Both the position numbers and the translations under genes were made by a program. Below the pieces are notes generated by a model that saw only the letters and a list, made by a program, of their open reading frames with translations, was not told where the DNA came from and did not search any database. Shown here one piece after another: positions 1 to 8,197 of a stretch of DNA of 48,242 bases (positions are counted from its first letter, which is position 1; each line of letters starts with the position of its first letter). The DNA is from Teichococcus oryzae (GTDB taxonomy: Bacteria; Pseudomonadota; Alphaproteobacteria; Acetobacterales; Acetobacteraceae), in assembly GCF_008386565.1 (NCBI RefSeq), contig NZ_VUKA01000016.1, forward strand, positions 1-48,242. Direction: 5' to 3'.

Positions 1-1421
1 ATGGCGACCGGGGCCGAGGAGGGTGCCGCCGGGAAAGGCGTTTCCTCCGCCACGATGACCGGAGCGGCGGCTTCCGAGTCACCCGGCGGCGCAGGCACCG
101 GCTCGGTGGGCAGCGTCGCGGCGTCCAGCGTGGCATCCGGCATGTCGGCCCGCTCGGCGGAGGGTGGCGTGGCGGCAACGGCCTCGGCGGCTTCCCCCGT
201 ATCAGCCGGTGCGGGGGGCATCACCTCGGCGCTGTTCTGCGGCGGGGGTGGCTGCGCCGGCATGGTGGCCTGATCAGGTGGAACAACGGGGCTCTCGATG
301 TCCGGCGCGGCAGCGATGTCTTCGGGTCTTTCGGCGGGCGGGGATGATGCGGCCACGGCTTCGGGGGCGGCGGGAACATCGGCCGGCAGCGCCGTTTCCG
401 CCGGGTCGGCGGCCGCCGCATCGGGCGGCGTCAGGGCTTGCTGGTCAGGCTGGGGTGCGTCAAGGGGCGCCGGGCTGGCTGCCTGGATTTCGGCCGCTGG
501 CGGCCCGGGCTGGCCAATCGGCAGATCAAAGGCCACGTCTTGCGCCACAGGCAGGGCAGCGGCGGCCACCAGCATCCCCTGCACCGGGGGAGCGTCAATG
601 GGCGGCAGGGCCTCCATGCTGTCGGGCGGGGAGGCGGGCGCCGCCGCGAAGGCATCGGGGGAAATCAGCGCAAGGGGCTCGGCGGCGATCTCCCGGGGGC
701 GAAGCGGCTCCAGAGCCGCGGCATCGGCGAGGGAGATTGGCTGCGGAGGGTCATCCGATGCAAGCACCGGCACAAGCGGAAGGCGGAGCGCATCCATCAG
801 GCTGGCCGCGGCGGCGTTCCCGTGCTCCGCCAGGGGATCGTCCGTGACCATGGCCGCGCTGCCCGCGATCCCTCCGGCTGCCGCCCCGGATGGCTCCTCG
901 GCCGGGGCGAAGGCGTCCGGCAAGCCCGCGAGCTGACCATGCTGCGGCGGCAGCTCCGTGCCGGTTCCGCTTTCTTCCGGGAGGGCGATATGCGCTTCCA
1001 GCACCGCCAGCTCCAGGTCAAGCTGGTCGGCGGCGGCGAGCAGCCGGGCGATCTCGGCTTGCAGGGCGGTGATTTCCTGCCCTTCCGTCGGCGTGGGCTG
1101 TTCCTGCGCGAACAGCGGGGTGGCCGGCATCGCCACGGGCAACAGCGGAGCCGCGGGATGCGGGGCCGGCCTTGGAACGGCGGGCGGCGGAAAAGCCGCC
1201 CTGTCCTGGATGCCGGAAGCCGGGTGGAGCAGAAGCGCGAGATAGACCGCCCCCGCGCTTCCCAGGCCGATCAGGGCCCCTGACCCAAGAAGCAGAAACA
1301 GCCATCGGGGGGGACGCCGCTCATCGGAGGCCGATTGTGCTTCGCTGCCATACCCGGCCGCGTCAGCCATGCCGGGTCGGGGATGTTGCGGCATGTGGGA
1401 AAAGGAGGCCATGTCAGCCAT
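1..1421 (-). CDS. Membrane-anchored Ala/Pro-rich protein, 3' end outside window
   Basis: An uninterrupted minus-strand frame runs from an ATG at 1421 to the left edge (about 473 codons, C-terminus missing). In-frame ATGs also occur at 1412, 1394 and 1370, and a TGA lies five codons upstream of 1421, so the start lies between 1421 and 1370; none has a good Shine-Dalgarno sequence. From the 1370 start the protein has about 22 polar residues, one membrane helix (WLFLLLGSGALIGLGSAG, then VYLALLL), a Pro-rich stretch, a short heptad-like segment (EITALQAEIARLLAAAD), then several hundred residues rich in Ala, Pro, Glu and Asp. This suggests a single-pass inner-membrane protein with a long disordered periplasmic stalk. 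Any folded C-terminal domain lies outside the window. I do not recognise the family. The plus-strand frames here are shadows. Confidence 0.7.
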   Translation of the reverse strand, partial: MADMASFSHMPQHPRPGMADAAGYGSEAQSASDERRPPRWLFLLLGSGALIGLGSAGAVYLALLLHPASGIQDRAAFPPPAVPRPAPHPAAPLLPVAMPATPLFAQEQPTPTEGQEITALQAEIARLLAAADQLDLELAVLEAHIALPEESGTGTELPPQHGQLAGLPDAFAPAEEPSGAAAGGIAGSAAMVTDDPLAEHGNAAAASLMDALRLPLVPVLASDDPPQPISLADAAALEPLRPREIAAEPLALISPDAFAAAPASPPDSMEALPPIDAPPVQGMLVAAAALPVAQDVAFDLPIGQPGPPAAEIQAASPAPLDAPQPDQQALTPPDAAAADPAETALPADVPAAPEAVAASSPPAERPEDIAAAPDIESPVVPPDQATMPAQPPPPQNSAEVMPPAPADTGEAAEAVAATPPSAERADMPDATLDAATLPTEPVPAPPGDSEAAAPVIVAEETPFPAAPSSAPVA

Positions 1422-1967
1422 CGTCCGTTTTGTCTGATGCCGGCGTCACTCAGGGGCCTGAAGGCTGCGCCGTCGGGCGTTCTTCCCTGTGCCTGGCATG
1501 CGGAATGGAAAGCCTTGGCTGAAACAGGCGCGACCCGCAGCGATGCTGCCCGCGCTTTTCATGGGCATGGGCAGGAAGCCGCCGGCAGAGGGAAGTGATG
1601 GCGGCATGTCGGCTCTCCTTTCTGCCTGGGTGAGACCCGAAAACACCCAGTGGAACAGAACAGCGAAGTCTGGTCCGAGTTCAGCTGCGATCTTCCCTGC
1701 TACAATGAAGGCCGGAATTACTTGGACAATGACGATGTTTTTTGTGCGAAAACCAATCAGAAGTATCACGCTATGGCGCGGCCCTAGAATCCACAACCTT
1801 TTTCGATCTGAAAACGATCGGCTGGGCATCACGGATTTTGGAGCGGTCCGGCCGTGCCGCGGGACGGCGGAGCGCCCCCGGAGGCCGTCATGTCCTTGCG
1901 CCGGCGACCCGGCGGAACAGGCACGCCGGGTCGCCGGTGCGGATCGGCGGGCGCTGTTCCGCGCCCG
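1422..1967. other. Intergenic stretch, no convincing gene
   Basis: This gap between two minus-strand genes holds no frame with a convincing start or recognisable product. Positions 1700-1830 are visibly less GC-rich than their surroundings and may carry the promoter of the gene ending at the left edge, but no clear -35/-10 pair was found. The right end holds the hairpins described separately. Confidence 0.5.
1898..1966 (-). terminator. Tandem hairpins after the CitE-like gene
   Basis: Directly after the stop of the lyase gene is a 6-bp perfect stem (1949-1954 with 1961-1966, loop 6). It is followed by a long inverted repeat, 1898-1912 with 1926-1940: 15 bp with one mismatch and a 13-nt loop. 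No T tract follows on the minus strand. The position at the end of a six-kilobase operon supports a transcription terminator or an mRNA 3'-end stabiliser. Confidence 0.55.
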
Positions 1968-2861
1968 TCAGCCCTGCCGCGCCGCGATGGCGCGTGCCCG
2001 CGCCAGCAGCGCCTCGGCGCGGCGAACGATCGGGATGTCGATCATCTTGCCGTCCAGCGCGAAGGAGCCGCGCCCCTGCGCCGCGGCCTCGCGGTCCATG
2101 GCGACAATGCGCTCGGCCTTGGCCACGGCTTCCGGGGAAGGGCTGAAGCCGGCATTCAGGGCCGGCACCTGGGAAGGATGGATGGCGGAGGCGCCGACAA
2201 AGCCGAAGCTCGCGGAGCGGCGCACCACCTCCGTGTAGGCGGCGATGTCGGAATAATCGGCCACCGTGCTGATGGTCCCGAGCGGCATCAGCCCGGCGGC
2301 GGTCGCCGCCTGGAGGATCTGCTGCTTGGGCATCAGCAACACGTCCGGCGTCGGCTCGCCGCCGATCGCGGTGGCGTAATCCTCGGCGCCGAGGGAAAGC
2401 CCCACCAGGCGCGGCGTTGCGCGGGCGATGGCGTGCGCCTGCGCCAGGGGGCCGGGGGCCTCGATCAGCGCCACGAAGCGGATGCCGCCCTCGGGCAGGC
2501 CGCGCTTCTGTTCCAGCCGCGACACCAGCTCATCCAGCAGGCGGAGGTGATCCGGCCCTTCCGCCTTGGTCACCATGATGGCGGCGACGCCGGGCAGCAC
2601 CGAGGCCTCCAGGTCGCGCACCGCATCCTCCAGCGGCTGGTTGATGCGCACCAGGATGTCGGAGCGCGCCTCGCGCCGCAGTCGCTCGACCGCGGCCTCG
2701 ACCTTGCGCCGCGCATCGGCCTTGTCGCCCGGCGCGATGCTGTCCTCCAGGTCGAGCTGGATGGCGTCGGCGCCGCGCTCGCCGGCCTTGGCCAGGAAGC
2801 GCTCGACATTGACCGGCACAAAGAGGCCGGATCGCCAGACCGGGTGCGGGGCAGGGCTCAT
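1968..2861 (-). CDS. CitE-like HpcH/HpaI-family CoA-ester lyase/aldolase
   Basis: A 297-residue protein of the citrate lyase beta-subunit (CitE-like) TIM-barrel family, which cleaves or forms C-C bonds in acyl-CoA esters such as malyl-CoA or citramalyl-CoA. Visible marks are the N-terminal RSGLFVPVN, the metal/substrate segment AIQLDLEDS (residues 33-41), the conserved Arg72 in LVRINQP, Glu134 in ALIEAPGPL and Asp161 in LGAEDYATAIG. The start ATG overlaps the stop of the CoA-transferase gene by four bases (ATGA), so the two are translationally coupled. No CitD or CitF partner is present, so this is a stand-alone lyase rather than a citrate lyase subunit. The substrate cannot be read from sequence; an organic acid activated by the upstream CoA-transferase is the natural inference. 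Confidence 0.85.
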   Translation of the reverse strand: MSPAPHPVWRSGLFVPVNVERFLAKAGERGADAIQLDLEDSIAPGDKADARRKVEAAVERLRREARSDILVRINQPLEDAVRDLEASVLPGVAAIMVTKAEGPDHLRLLDELVSRLEQKRGLPEGGIRFVALIEAPGPLAQAHAIARATPRLVGLSLGAEDYATAIGGEPTPDVLLMPKQQILQAATAAGLMPLGTISTVADYSDIAAYTEVVRRSASFGFVGASAIHPSQVPALNAGFSPSPEAVAKAERIVAMDREAAAQGRGSFALDGKMIDIPIVRRAEALLARARAIAARQG

Positions 2862-4120
2862 GGAGTGGCCTCCTGGGGCATGGAAACAAGGCCGGAATCC
2901 AGGGCGGCCTCGATCTCGGTGGTGGAGAAGCCGTGTTCGGCGAGGATGTCCCGGCTGTGCTGGCCGAGGCGCGGCGCCGGGCTGCGGATGGCGCCGGGGG
3001 TGCCGGAAAAGCGGGAGGAAACGGCATGCATGGGGAACTGGCCCATGTCCTCGTCCGGGTATTCGGCCAGCAGCGCGCGGGCCCGCACATGCGGGTCGGC
3101 CATGAAGCGGACGATGTCGTAGACAGGGCCGATGGTGACCTCGGCCGCCTCGAAGAAGGCGACGTTCTCCTCCAGGCTCCGCTCGGCGATGAAGGCGCCG
3201 ATGATGGCGTCCAGCTCCTCCCCATGCGCCACGCGCTGCTCGTTGGTGCGGAAGCGCGGGTCATCGACAAGGTCGCCCCGGCCGATGGAGCGCAGCACCC
3301 GCTCCGCCATGCGCTGGGTGGAGGCGGACAGGCAGACCCAGCCGCCATCGCTGGTGCGGTACACGTTGCGGGGCGCGGAACCGGTGGAGCGGCTGCCGGT
3401 GCGCGGCTTGGTGCGGCCGGTGAGGCGATAATTCGCCGCCTGCGGACCGAGCGCGGTGAACAGCGGGTCCAGCAGCGGCAGGTCGATCACCTGGCCCTTG
3501 CCGCCATTGATCTCGACCTCCCGCAGGGCGGCCATGGCGGCGAAGGCGCCGGTCAGGCCGGCAATGGTGTCGGCCAGGTACATCGGCGGCAGCACCGGCT
3601 CGCGGTCGGCGAAGCCGTTCATCTCGGCGAAGCCGGCGAAGCCCTCGACCAGCGTGCCGAAGCCGGGGCGGCGGCTATAGGGGCCATCCTGCCCCCAGCC
3701 GGAAATGCGCACGATGATGAGGCGCGGCTCGATGCGCAGCAATTCCTCGGGCCCTAGGCCCATCGCCTCCAGCGTGCCGGGGCGGAAGCTTTCCACCAGC
3801 ATCGCGGCGCCCGGCACGAGGCGGCGGATCAGCGGGATCGCATCCTTGTGCCGGAAATCGAGGGACAGGCTGCGCTTGCCGCGGCCATGCACCTTCCAGG
3901 CAGTTTCCACGCCCTTCACGCGCCAGCCGCGCAGGGTGTCGCCGTCACGCGGCTCCACCTTGTCCACCGTGGCGCCGAAATCCGCGAGGTGCTGGGTCAG
4001 GGTGTTGCCGGCGACCAGCCGCGAAAGGTCGAGCACGCGGAGGCCATCGAGAGGGCCACGCATGCCGGGGGTGTAGCCGGCGCGGGGCAGGCCGTTATCG
4101 GGGGAATCAAGCGGCGACAT
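2858..4120 (-). CDS. Family III (CaiB/BaiF) CoA-transferase
   Basis: A 420-residue family III CoA-transferase, which moves CoA between acyl-CoA and a free carboxylic acid through an aspartyl-CoA intermediate. It shows the LDLSRLVAGNTLTQHLADFG opening, VDKVEPRDGD, and YLADTIAGLTGAFAAM, whose Asp is the expected catalytic residue. I chose the ATG at 4120 because GAGGAGG sits seven bases upstream and the family N-terminus (MRGPLDGLRVLDLS) follows shortly; the frame stays open to 4258 but that extension is unlike the family. The gene overlaps the end of the ABC ATPase gene by 14 bases and the lyase start by four. Partner acids are unknown; succinyl-CoA-dependent activation of a dicarboxylate is typical of such pairs. 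Confidence 0.88.
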   Translation of the reverse strand: MSPLDSPDNGLPRAGYTPGMRGPLDGLRVLDLSRLVAGNTLTQHLADFGATVDKVEPRDGDTLRGWRVKGVETAWKVHGRGKRSLSLDFRHKDAIPLIRRLVPGAAMLVESFRPGTLEAMGLGPEELLRIEPRLIIVRISGWGQDGPYSRRPGFGTLVEGFAGFAEMNGFADREPVLPPMYLADTIAGLTGAFAAMAALREVEINGGKGQVIDLPLLDPLFTALGPQAANYRLTGRTKPRTGSRSTGSAPRNVYRTSDGGWVCLSASTQRMAERVLRSIGRGDLVDDPRFRTNEQRVAHGEELDAIIGAFIAERSLEENVAFFEAAEVTIGPVYDIVRFMADPHVRARALLAEYPDEDMGQFPMHAVSSRFSGTPGAIRSPAPRLGQHSRDILAEHGFSTTEIEAALDSGLVSMPQEATP

Positions 4121-5201
4121 CGGCGCCTCCTCGGAACAGGATGCCGCCCGCCTCGGGCAGCCAGAGATGAAGCTCCTCGCCCCCGGGGGGCTGGCGCGTT
4201 TCCAGGCGCAGCGGCGCGCCGGCGAGATCGAGCCCCACCTGCCAGAGGCCGCCGACATAGGCGCGGCTGGTGATCCGCGTCTTCAGCACGGCGCCGCCAT
4301 CGGTGGCGCCATCGGCGATGCGCATCTGCTCCGGCCGGTAGGCCAGGGTGACGCGGCTGCCGGCGGTGGCGGCGCGGTCGGCCTGGACTTCCATCCGCTG
4401 GCCATCGGCCAGTTCCAGCAGGGCGCGGCCCCCTTCGGGAGCGCTGGTGACGACGCGGGCGGGCAGGAAGTTGGTGGTGCCGATGAAGTCGGCGACGAAA
4501 GGGTCCGCCGGCCGCTCATAGATGTCCTGCGGCGCGCCGATCTGCGCGATGCGGCCGCCATTCATCACCACGATGCGGTCGGACAGCGCGAGCGCCTCGA
4601 TCTGGTCATGCGTCACATAGATGGTGGTGAGGCGGAGCCGCGTGCGCAATTCGCCAAGCCAGGCGCGGGCCCGGTCGCGCAGCTTGGCGTCGAGGTTGGA
4701 CAGCGGCTCGTCGAGCAGAAGGATGGCGGGCTGGTACACCAGCGTGCGGGCCAGCGCCACGCGCTGCTGCTGCCCGCCGGACAGCTCGTGCGGGTAGCGG
4801 CCCGCATAGCGTTCCATCTCCACCAGGGCCAGCACCTCCTCGATGCGGCGGCGGCGCTCGGCGGCGGGCACCTTGCGGAGCGAAAGCGGGAAGGCGACGT
4901 TGTCGGCGACCGTCATGTGCGGCCAGAGCGCGTAGCTCTGGAACACCAGCCCGCAGCTGCGCGCTTCGGGCGGGCGGTAGATGCCGCGGGCGGCATCGAA
5001 ATACACCGTGCCGCCCACCTGGATGCGCCCGCCATCGGCGCGGTCCAGCCCGGCGACGGCGGCGAGGGTGGTGGATTTCCCGCAGCCGGATGGGCCGAGC
5101 AGCGTGACGAACTCGCCATCCGCGACATGGAGGTTGACGTCCTCGACGGCGGTGACGCCACCGAAGCGCTTGGTCAGGCCCTCGATCACCAGGTCAGCCA
5201 T
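4107..5201 (-). CDS. ABC transporter ATPase, FbpC/PotA type with TOBE region
   Basis: A 364-residue nucleotide-binding subunit of an importer of the iron/spermidine/putrescine-type (MOI) class. It has Walker A GPSGCGKST (36-44), Q-loop Gln88 in VFQSYALWP, signature LSGGQQ (140-145), Walker B ILLLDEP (Asp164, Glu165), the D-loop SNLDAKLR and the H-loop His198. Residues after about 240 form the C-terminal TOBE-like regulatory region. The start overlaps the permease gene end by eight bases. The cargo is discussed with the binding protein. Confidence 0.93.
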   Translation of the reverse strand: MADLVIEGLTKRFGGVTAVEDVNLHVADGEFVTLLGPSGCGKSTTLAAVAGLDRADGGRIQVGGTVYFDAARGIYRPPEARSCGLVFQSYALWPHMTVADNVAFPLSLRKVPAAERRRRIEEVLALVEMERYAGRYPHELSGGQQQRVALARTLVYQPAILLLDEPLSNLDAKLRDRARAWLGELRTRLRLTTIYVTHDQIEALALSDRIVVMNGGRIAQIGAPQDIYERPADPFVADFIGTTNFLPARVVTSAPEGGRALLELADGQRMEVQADRAATAGSRVTLAYRPEQMRIADGATDGGAVLKTRITSRAYVGGLWQVGLDLAGAPLRLETRQPPGGEELHLWLPEAGGILFRGGADVAA

Positions 5202-6921
5202 GCAGTTTCACCCCGAAGAGGCCGCGCACCGCGGCGACGCAGACGGCGATGACCGCCACCTGAATGGCGGCCAGGGCCGCGACCAGGCCGACCTCGCCCT
5301 GCACCCAGAGTTGCAGCAGCGCCGTGCCGATGACCTCGCTGCCCGGCGCGAACAGGAAGATCGCCGTGGAATATTCCTTGAAGAAGGAAATGAAGAGCAC
5401 GGTGAAGCAGCCGACCAGCGCCGGGCGCATCAGCGGCAGGACGATGCGGCGGCTGGTGGTCCACCAATCCGCCCCCTGCACGCGGGCGGCGCGGTCCAGG
5501 TCCGGGCTGACCTGCAGCAGCATGGGCGCAACGGCGCCGATGCCGGTGGGGATGAAGCGCATGGTGAAGGCGATCACCAGGATCCAGATGGAGTTGCGCA
5601 GCACCCCGAGCCCCGGCAGCAGCGCGAAGGCATAGAAGAAGCCGACGCCGGCCACCACGCCCGGCACCGCGCGCGGAAACAGCGCGAGATAGTGCAGCGC
5701 GTTGCGGAACCGGAATTCCGAGCGGTGGACGATCACGGCGATCAGGCCGATCAGCGCGGTGGCCAGCGCGCCGCCAACCAGGCTGACCACGAAGGAGTTC
5801 CACACCGCGCGCGAATAAACCGGGTAATCAAAGATGGTGACGAAATTGGAGACCGTCAGCACCTCCGATAGCGGGATCATCGGCGACAGGAAGCTGGTGA
5901 AGGCGCGCAGCACCAGCATGCCGATCGGCGCGATGACGGCGGCCAGGATGTAGAGCAGCGCGAGCGCGAAGATCGGCCAGCGCAGCATGCCGAGACGGAA
6001 GGGGCGCGGGCGCGTTGCCTTGCCGCCCAGCGTGATGAAGCGCCGCGTGTTGCCGAGCATGCGGTTCTGCAGCCAGACCAGGAAGCAGACCACCGCCAGC
6101 ATCAGCGCCGCGGCGGTGGCGACCAGGCCGTGATCGGGGCGCGGGGAGGAAATCCCGTTGTTGAACAGGAAGGTGGTCAGCACCGTGATGCCCGCGGGAT
6201 CGCCGAAGATCAGCGGCACCGAAAGCAGTTCCAGCCCGATGGTGAAGTTCAGTACGGCGCTGTAGGCGATGGCGGGCATCATCAGCGGCAGGGTGATGCG
6301 CCACAATGTGCGTCCCGTGCCGGCACCCGAGACACGCGCCGCTTCCTCCAGCGAGGGATCGGTCAGGGTGGCGGAGGACAGGCAGTAGATATAGGCGAGC
6401 GGCGCCTGGGAAACGCCGGCGATCGCCGCCATGCCGCCCAACGAGTACAGGTTCCACGGCGCGTCCCCCAGCACCGATGGCCAGAGCAGCGTCAGATAGC
6501 CGGACGGCCCGTACACGGCGTACCAGCCGAAGGACAGCACCAATGCCGAAAGGTAGAGCGGCCAAAGGAAAAGCTCGCCCAGCGTCCGCGCGAAGGGCAT
6601 GTCGGTGCGGCCGAACAGGATCGCCGCGATTGTGCCGAGGCCCTGCGCGACGATGGTGGTGAGCCCGGCCAGGATGACGGTGTTGAGCAGCACCTGGCCG
6701 AAGCCCGATGTGCGGGCAAGCCGGGCGAAATTGGCCAGGGTGAGGGTGTATTCATCATCGTAGAGCGCGCCATCCAGCAGGGATTGCAGCAGCACCGGCA
6801 GCAGGGGCGCGGCGACCAGCACCAGCACCAGAAGCGCCGCCCCGTACTGGATCGGCACCTCGCGCGGAAAGGCGGGTGGCGGCGCGGGTGCGGCCTCCAC
6901 CTGCCGCAGGGCGGCATCCAT
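5194..6921 (-). CDS. FbpB-type ABC permease, two permease units fused
   Basis: A 575-residue integral membrane protein built from two binding-protein-dependent permease halves, as in FbpB-type transporters. Each half carries a cytoplasmic EAA loop: DPSLEEAARVSGAGTG in the first and SPDLDRAARVQGADWW in the second, each followed by a LPLMxPA element. About twelve hydrophobic helices are visible, the first at VLVLVAAPLLPVLLQSL. One polypeptide therefore supplies both halves of the channel, which is why only one permease gene is present. The stop overlaps the ATPase start; the binding-protein gene ends four bases upstream of this start. Confidence 0.92.
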   Translation of the reverse strand: MDAALRQVEAAPAPPPAFPREVPIQYGAALLVLVLVAAPLLPVLLQSLLDGALYDDEYTLTLANFARLARTSGFGQVLLNTVILAGLTTIVAQGLGTIAAILFGRTDMPFARTLGELFLWPLYLSALVLSFGWYAVYGPSGYLTLLWPSVLGDAPWNLYSLGGMAAIAGVSQAPLAYIYCLSSATLTDPSLEEAARVSGAGTGRTLWRITLPLMMPAIAYSAVLNFTIGLELLSVPLIFGDPAGITVLTTFLFNNGISSPRPDHGLVATAAALMLAVVCFLVWLQNRMLGNTRRFITLGGKATRPRPFRLGMLRWPIFALALLYILAAVIAPIGMLVLRAFTSFLSPMIPLSEVLTVSNFVTIFDYPVYSRAVWNSFVVSLVGGALATALIGLIAVIVHRSEFRFRNALHYLALFPRAVPGVVAGVGFFYAFALLPGLGVLRNSIWILVIAFTMRFIPTGIGAVAPMLLQVSPDLDRAARVQGADWWTTSRRIVLPLMRPALVGCFTVLFISFFKEYSTAIFLFAPGSEVIGTALLQLWVQGEVGLVAALAAIQVAVIAVCVAAVRGLFGVKLHG

Positions 6922-6925
6922 GGGG

Positions 6926-8056
6926 TCAGCTCACCCCGTAGGTGCGCTTCCACCGTTCGATGAAGGGCTCGTACTGGTCGAGCATCTCGCGCTTGTAGTC
7001 GATGAAGGCGATGTTCTTTTCGCCGCCGATCGCCTGCACGATGGAGCTGTAGGTGTGGCGGATGCCCTCGCCCGGCTGCACCGCCGGATGCGCAGGGGTT
7101 AGCCCGCCCCGGCCGAACGCGGTCTGGCCCTCGGGGGAGGCGATGTAGTCCAGCATCAGCTTGGCCGCGTTGACGTTCCGGGCACCCTTCGGGATCGCCA
7201 TGCCGCGCAGGATGACAAGCTGCCCGTCGCTGATGAAATTCCAGCCGAGCACGCGGGCGCGCGCCGGGTCGTTGAGGCGCGGCCAGAAGGTGATGGCGGA
7301 GACGAACCAGCCGGCGGCGTATTCGCCGGAGGTGACCTTTTCCGTCATCGGCCCGCCGGAGCGTTCCCAGCGCGGCTGCACGGGGGCCAGCTTGCTGAAC
7401 CATTCCCAGGCCTGGTCGCCATGCTTCTGCACGAAGCCGAAATTGGCCGAATAGCCGAAGCCGCCATTATGCGCGCCGTAGCTGGTCAGCTTGTTCCGCC
7501 AGCGGCCCTGGTTTTCCTGCGCGAGCTGGACAAATTGCGCGAAGCTCTTGGGCTGCTGCGCCTCCGGCACCAGCATCTTGTTGAAGATAAAGACCAGCGG
7601 ATCGGCCGAGATGGTGTAGACGCCGGGCCAGGGCTTGGCCCAGCCGGGCCAGGACGCCGCCTCGGGCGATTCATACGGCATTACCTCGTCGCGTTGCTGG
7701 AACTCGATCCAGCCGGAAGGGTCGGCGGTGGCGAGCAGGTCGGCGGTGCGGCTGTTGGTGCCGCGCTCGGCGAGGTAGCGCTCGAACACCTCGCGCGAAT
7801 TCGGCAGGTCCAGCGTCTCGATGCGGATCTTGGGGTAGCGGCGGCTGAAGCCTTCCAGGACCGGGCGCCAGTTCTCGGCCGACATGATCGAGTAGATGAG
7901 AAGGTTGCCCTCCTTCTCCGCCCCCGCGACGACCTCCTGGTAGCCTTGCGGGTAATGCGCGGGCGCGCCCTGCGCGCCTCCGCCCTGGGCCAGAGCCCGA
8001 TCCGCCAGGATCAGGCCAGGGAGAGCCAGTGCGGTGCGGCGACCGATCCGGATCAT
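6926..8056 (-). CDS. Periplasmic ABC substrate-binding protein, FbpA-like fold
   Basis: A 376-residue extracellular solute-binding protein related to iron(III)-type binding proteins. The chosen ATG at 8056 has AAGGAAAC upstream and opens an export signal, MIRIGRRTALALPG ending near ALAQ; the paired arginines before a hydrophobic run could be a Tat signal. In-frame sequence continues upstream to 8113 but reads through the regulatory region. Family-like segments include EVVAGAEKEGNLLIYS and ADPLVFIFNK. I do not see the adjacent tyrosine pair typical of ferric-binding homologues; the corresponding region reads GEYAAGWFVSAITFWP. That, with the CoA-transferase and lyase in the same operon, argues for an organic or phosphorylated anion as cargo rather than iron, but this is inference. 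Confidence 0.88.
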   Translation of the reverse strand: MIRIGRRTALALPGLILADRALAQGGGAQGAPAHYPQGYQEVVAGAEKEGNLLIYSIMSAENWRPVLEGFSRRYPKIRIETLDLPNSREVFERYLAERGTNSRTADLLATADPSGWIEFQQRDEVMPYESPEAASWPGWAKPWPGVYTISADPLVFIFNKMLVPEAQQPKSFAQFVQLAQENQGRWRNKLTSYGAHNGGFGYSANFGFVQKHGDQAWEWFSKLAPVQPRWERSGGPMTEKVTSGEYAAGWFVSAITFWPRLNDPARARVLGWNFISDGQLVILRGMAIPKGARNVNAAKLMLDYIASPEGQTAFGRGGLTPAHPAVQPGEGIRHTYSSIVQAIGGEKNIAFIDYKREMLDQYEPFIERWKRTYGVS

Positions 8057-8113
8057 GCTGCGTTTCCTTCCCCGATGGGGCGGCCCGTTGATCCGGGCTC
8101 GACCCCAGCGCAC

Positions 8114-8138
8114 ATTGGCGCAATTATTGGCGCCAATA
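8114..8138. promoter_or_regulatory. Palindromic candidate operator of the GntR regulator
   Basis: A perfect 14-bp palindrome, TATTGGCGCCAATA, lies at 8125-8138, and the half ATTGGCGC also occurs directly repeated at 8114-8121, 12 bp away. It sits between the divergent binding-protein gene (start 8056) and the GntR gene (start 8198). Size, symmetry and location fit an FCD-type GntR operator controlling both directions. No footprint evidence is available. Confidence 0.55.
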
Positions 8139-8197
8139 GGCTAGGACGGAGCTTTTCCTGCCGCAACACCTCTTTTCCAGGGAGCCGTGACCGCGGC

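Noticed and set aside
1-1283. Several overlapping plus-strand frames at the left edge
   Set aside because: They lie opposite a continuous minus-strand frame with a membrane anchor and a sensible composition; their products are Gly/Ala/Arg-rich shadow translations.
1446-1832. Minus-strand 128-codon frame with a hydrophobic stretch
   Set aside because: No start with a ribosome site, no family resemblance, and mixed composition across the AT-richer patch; treated as non-coding.
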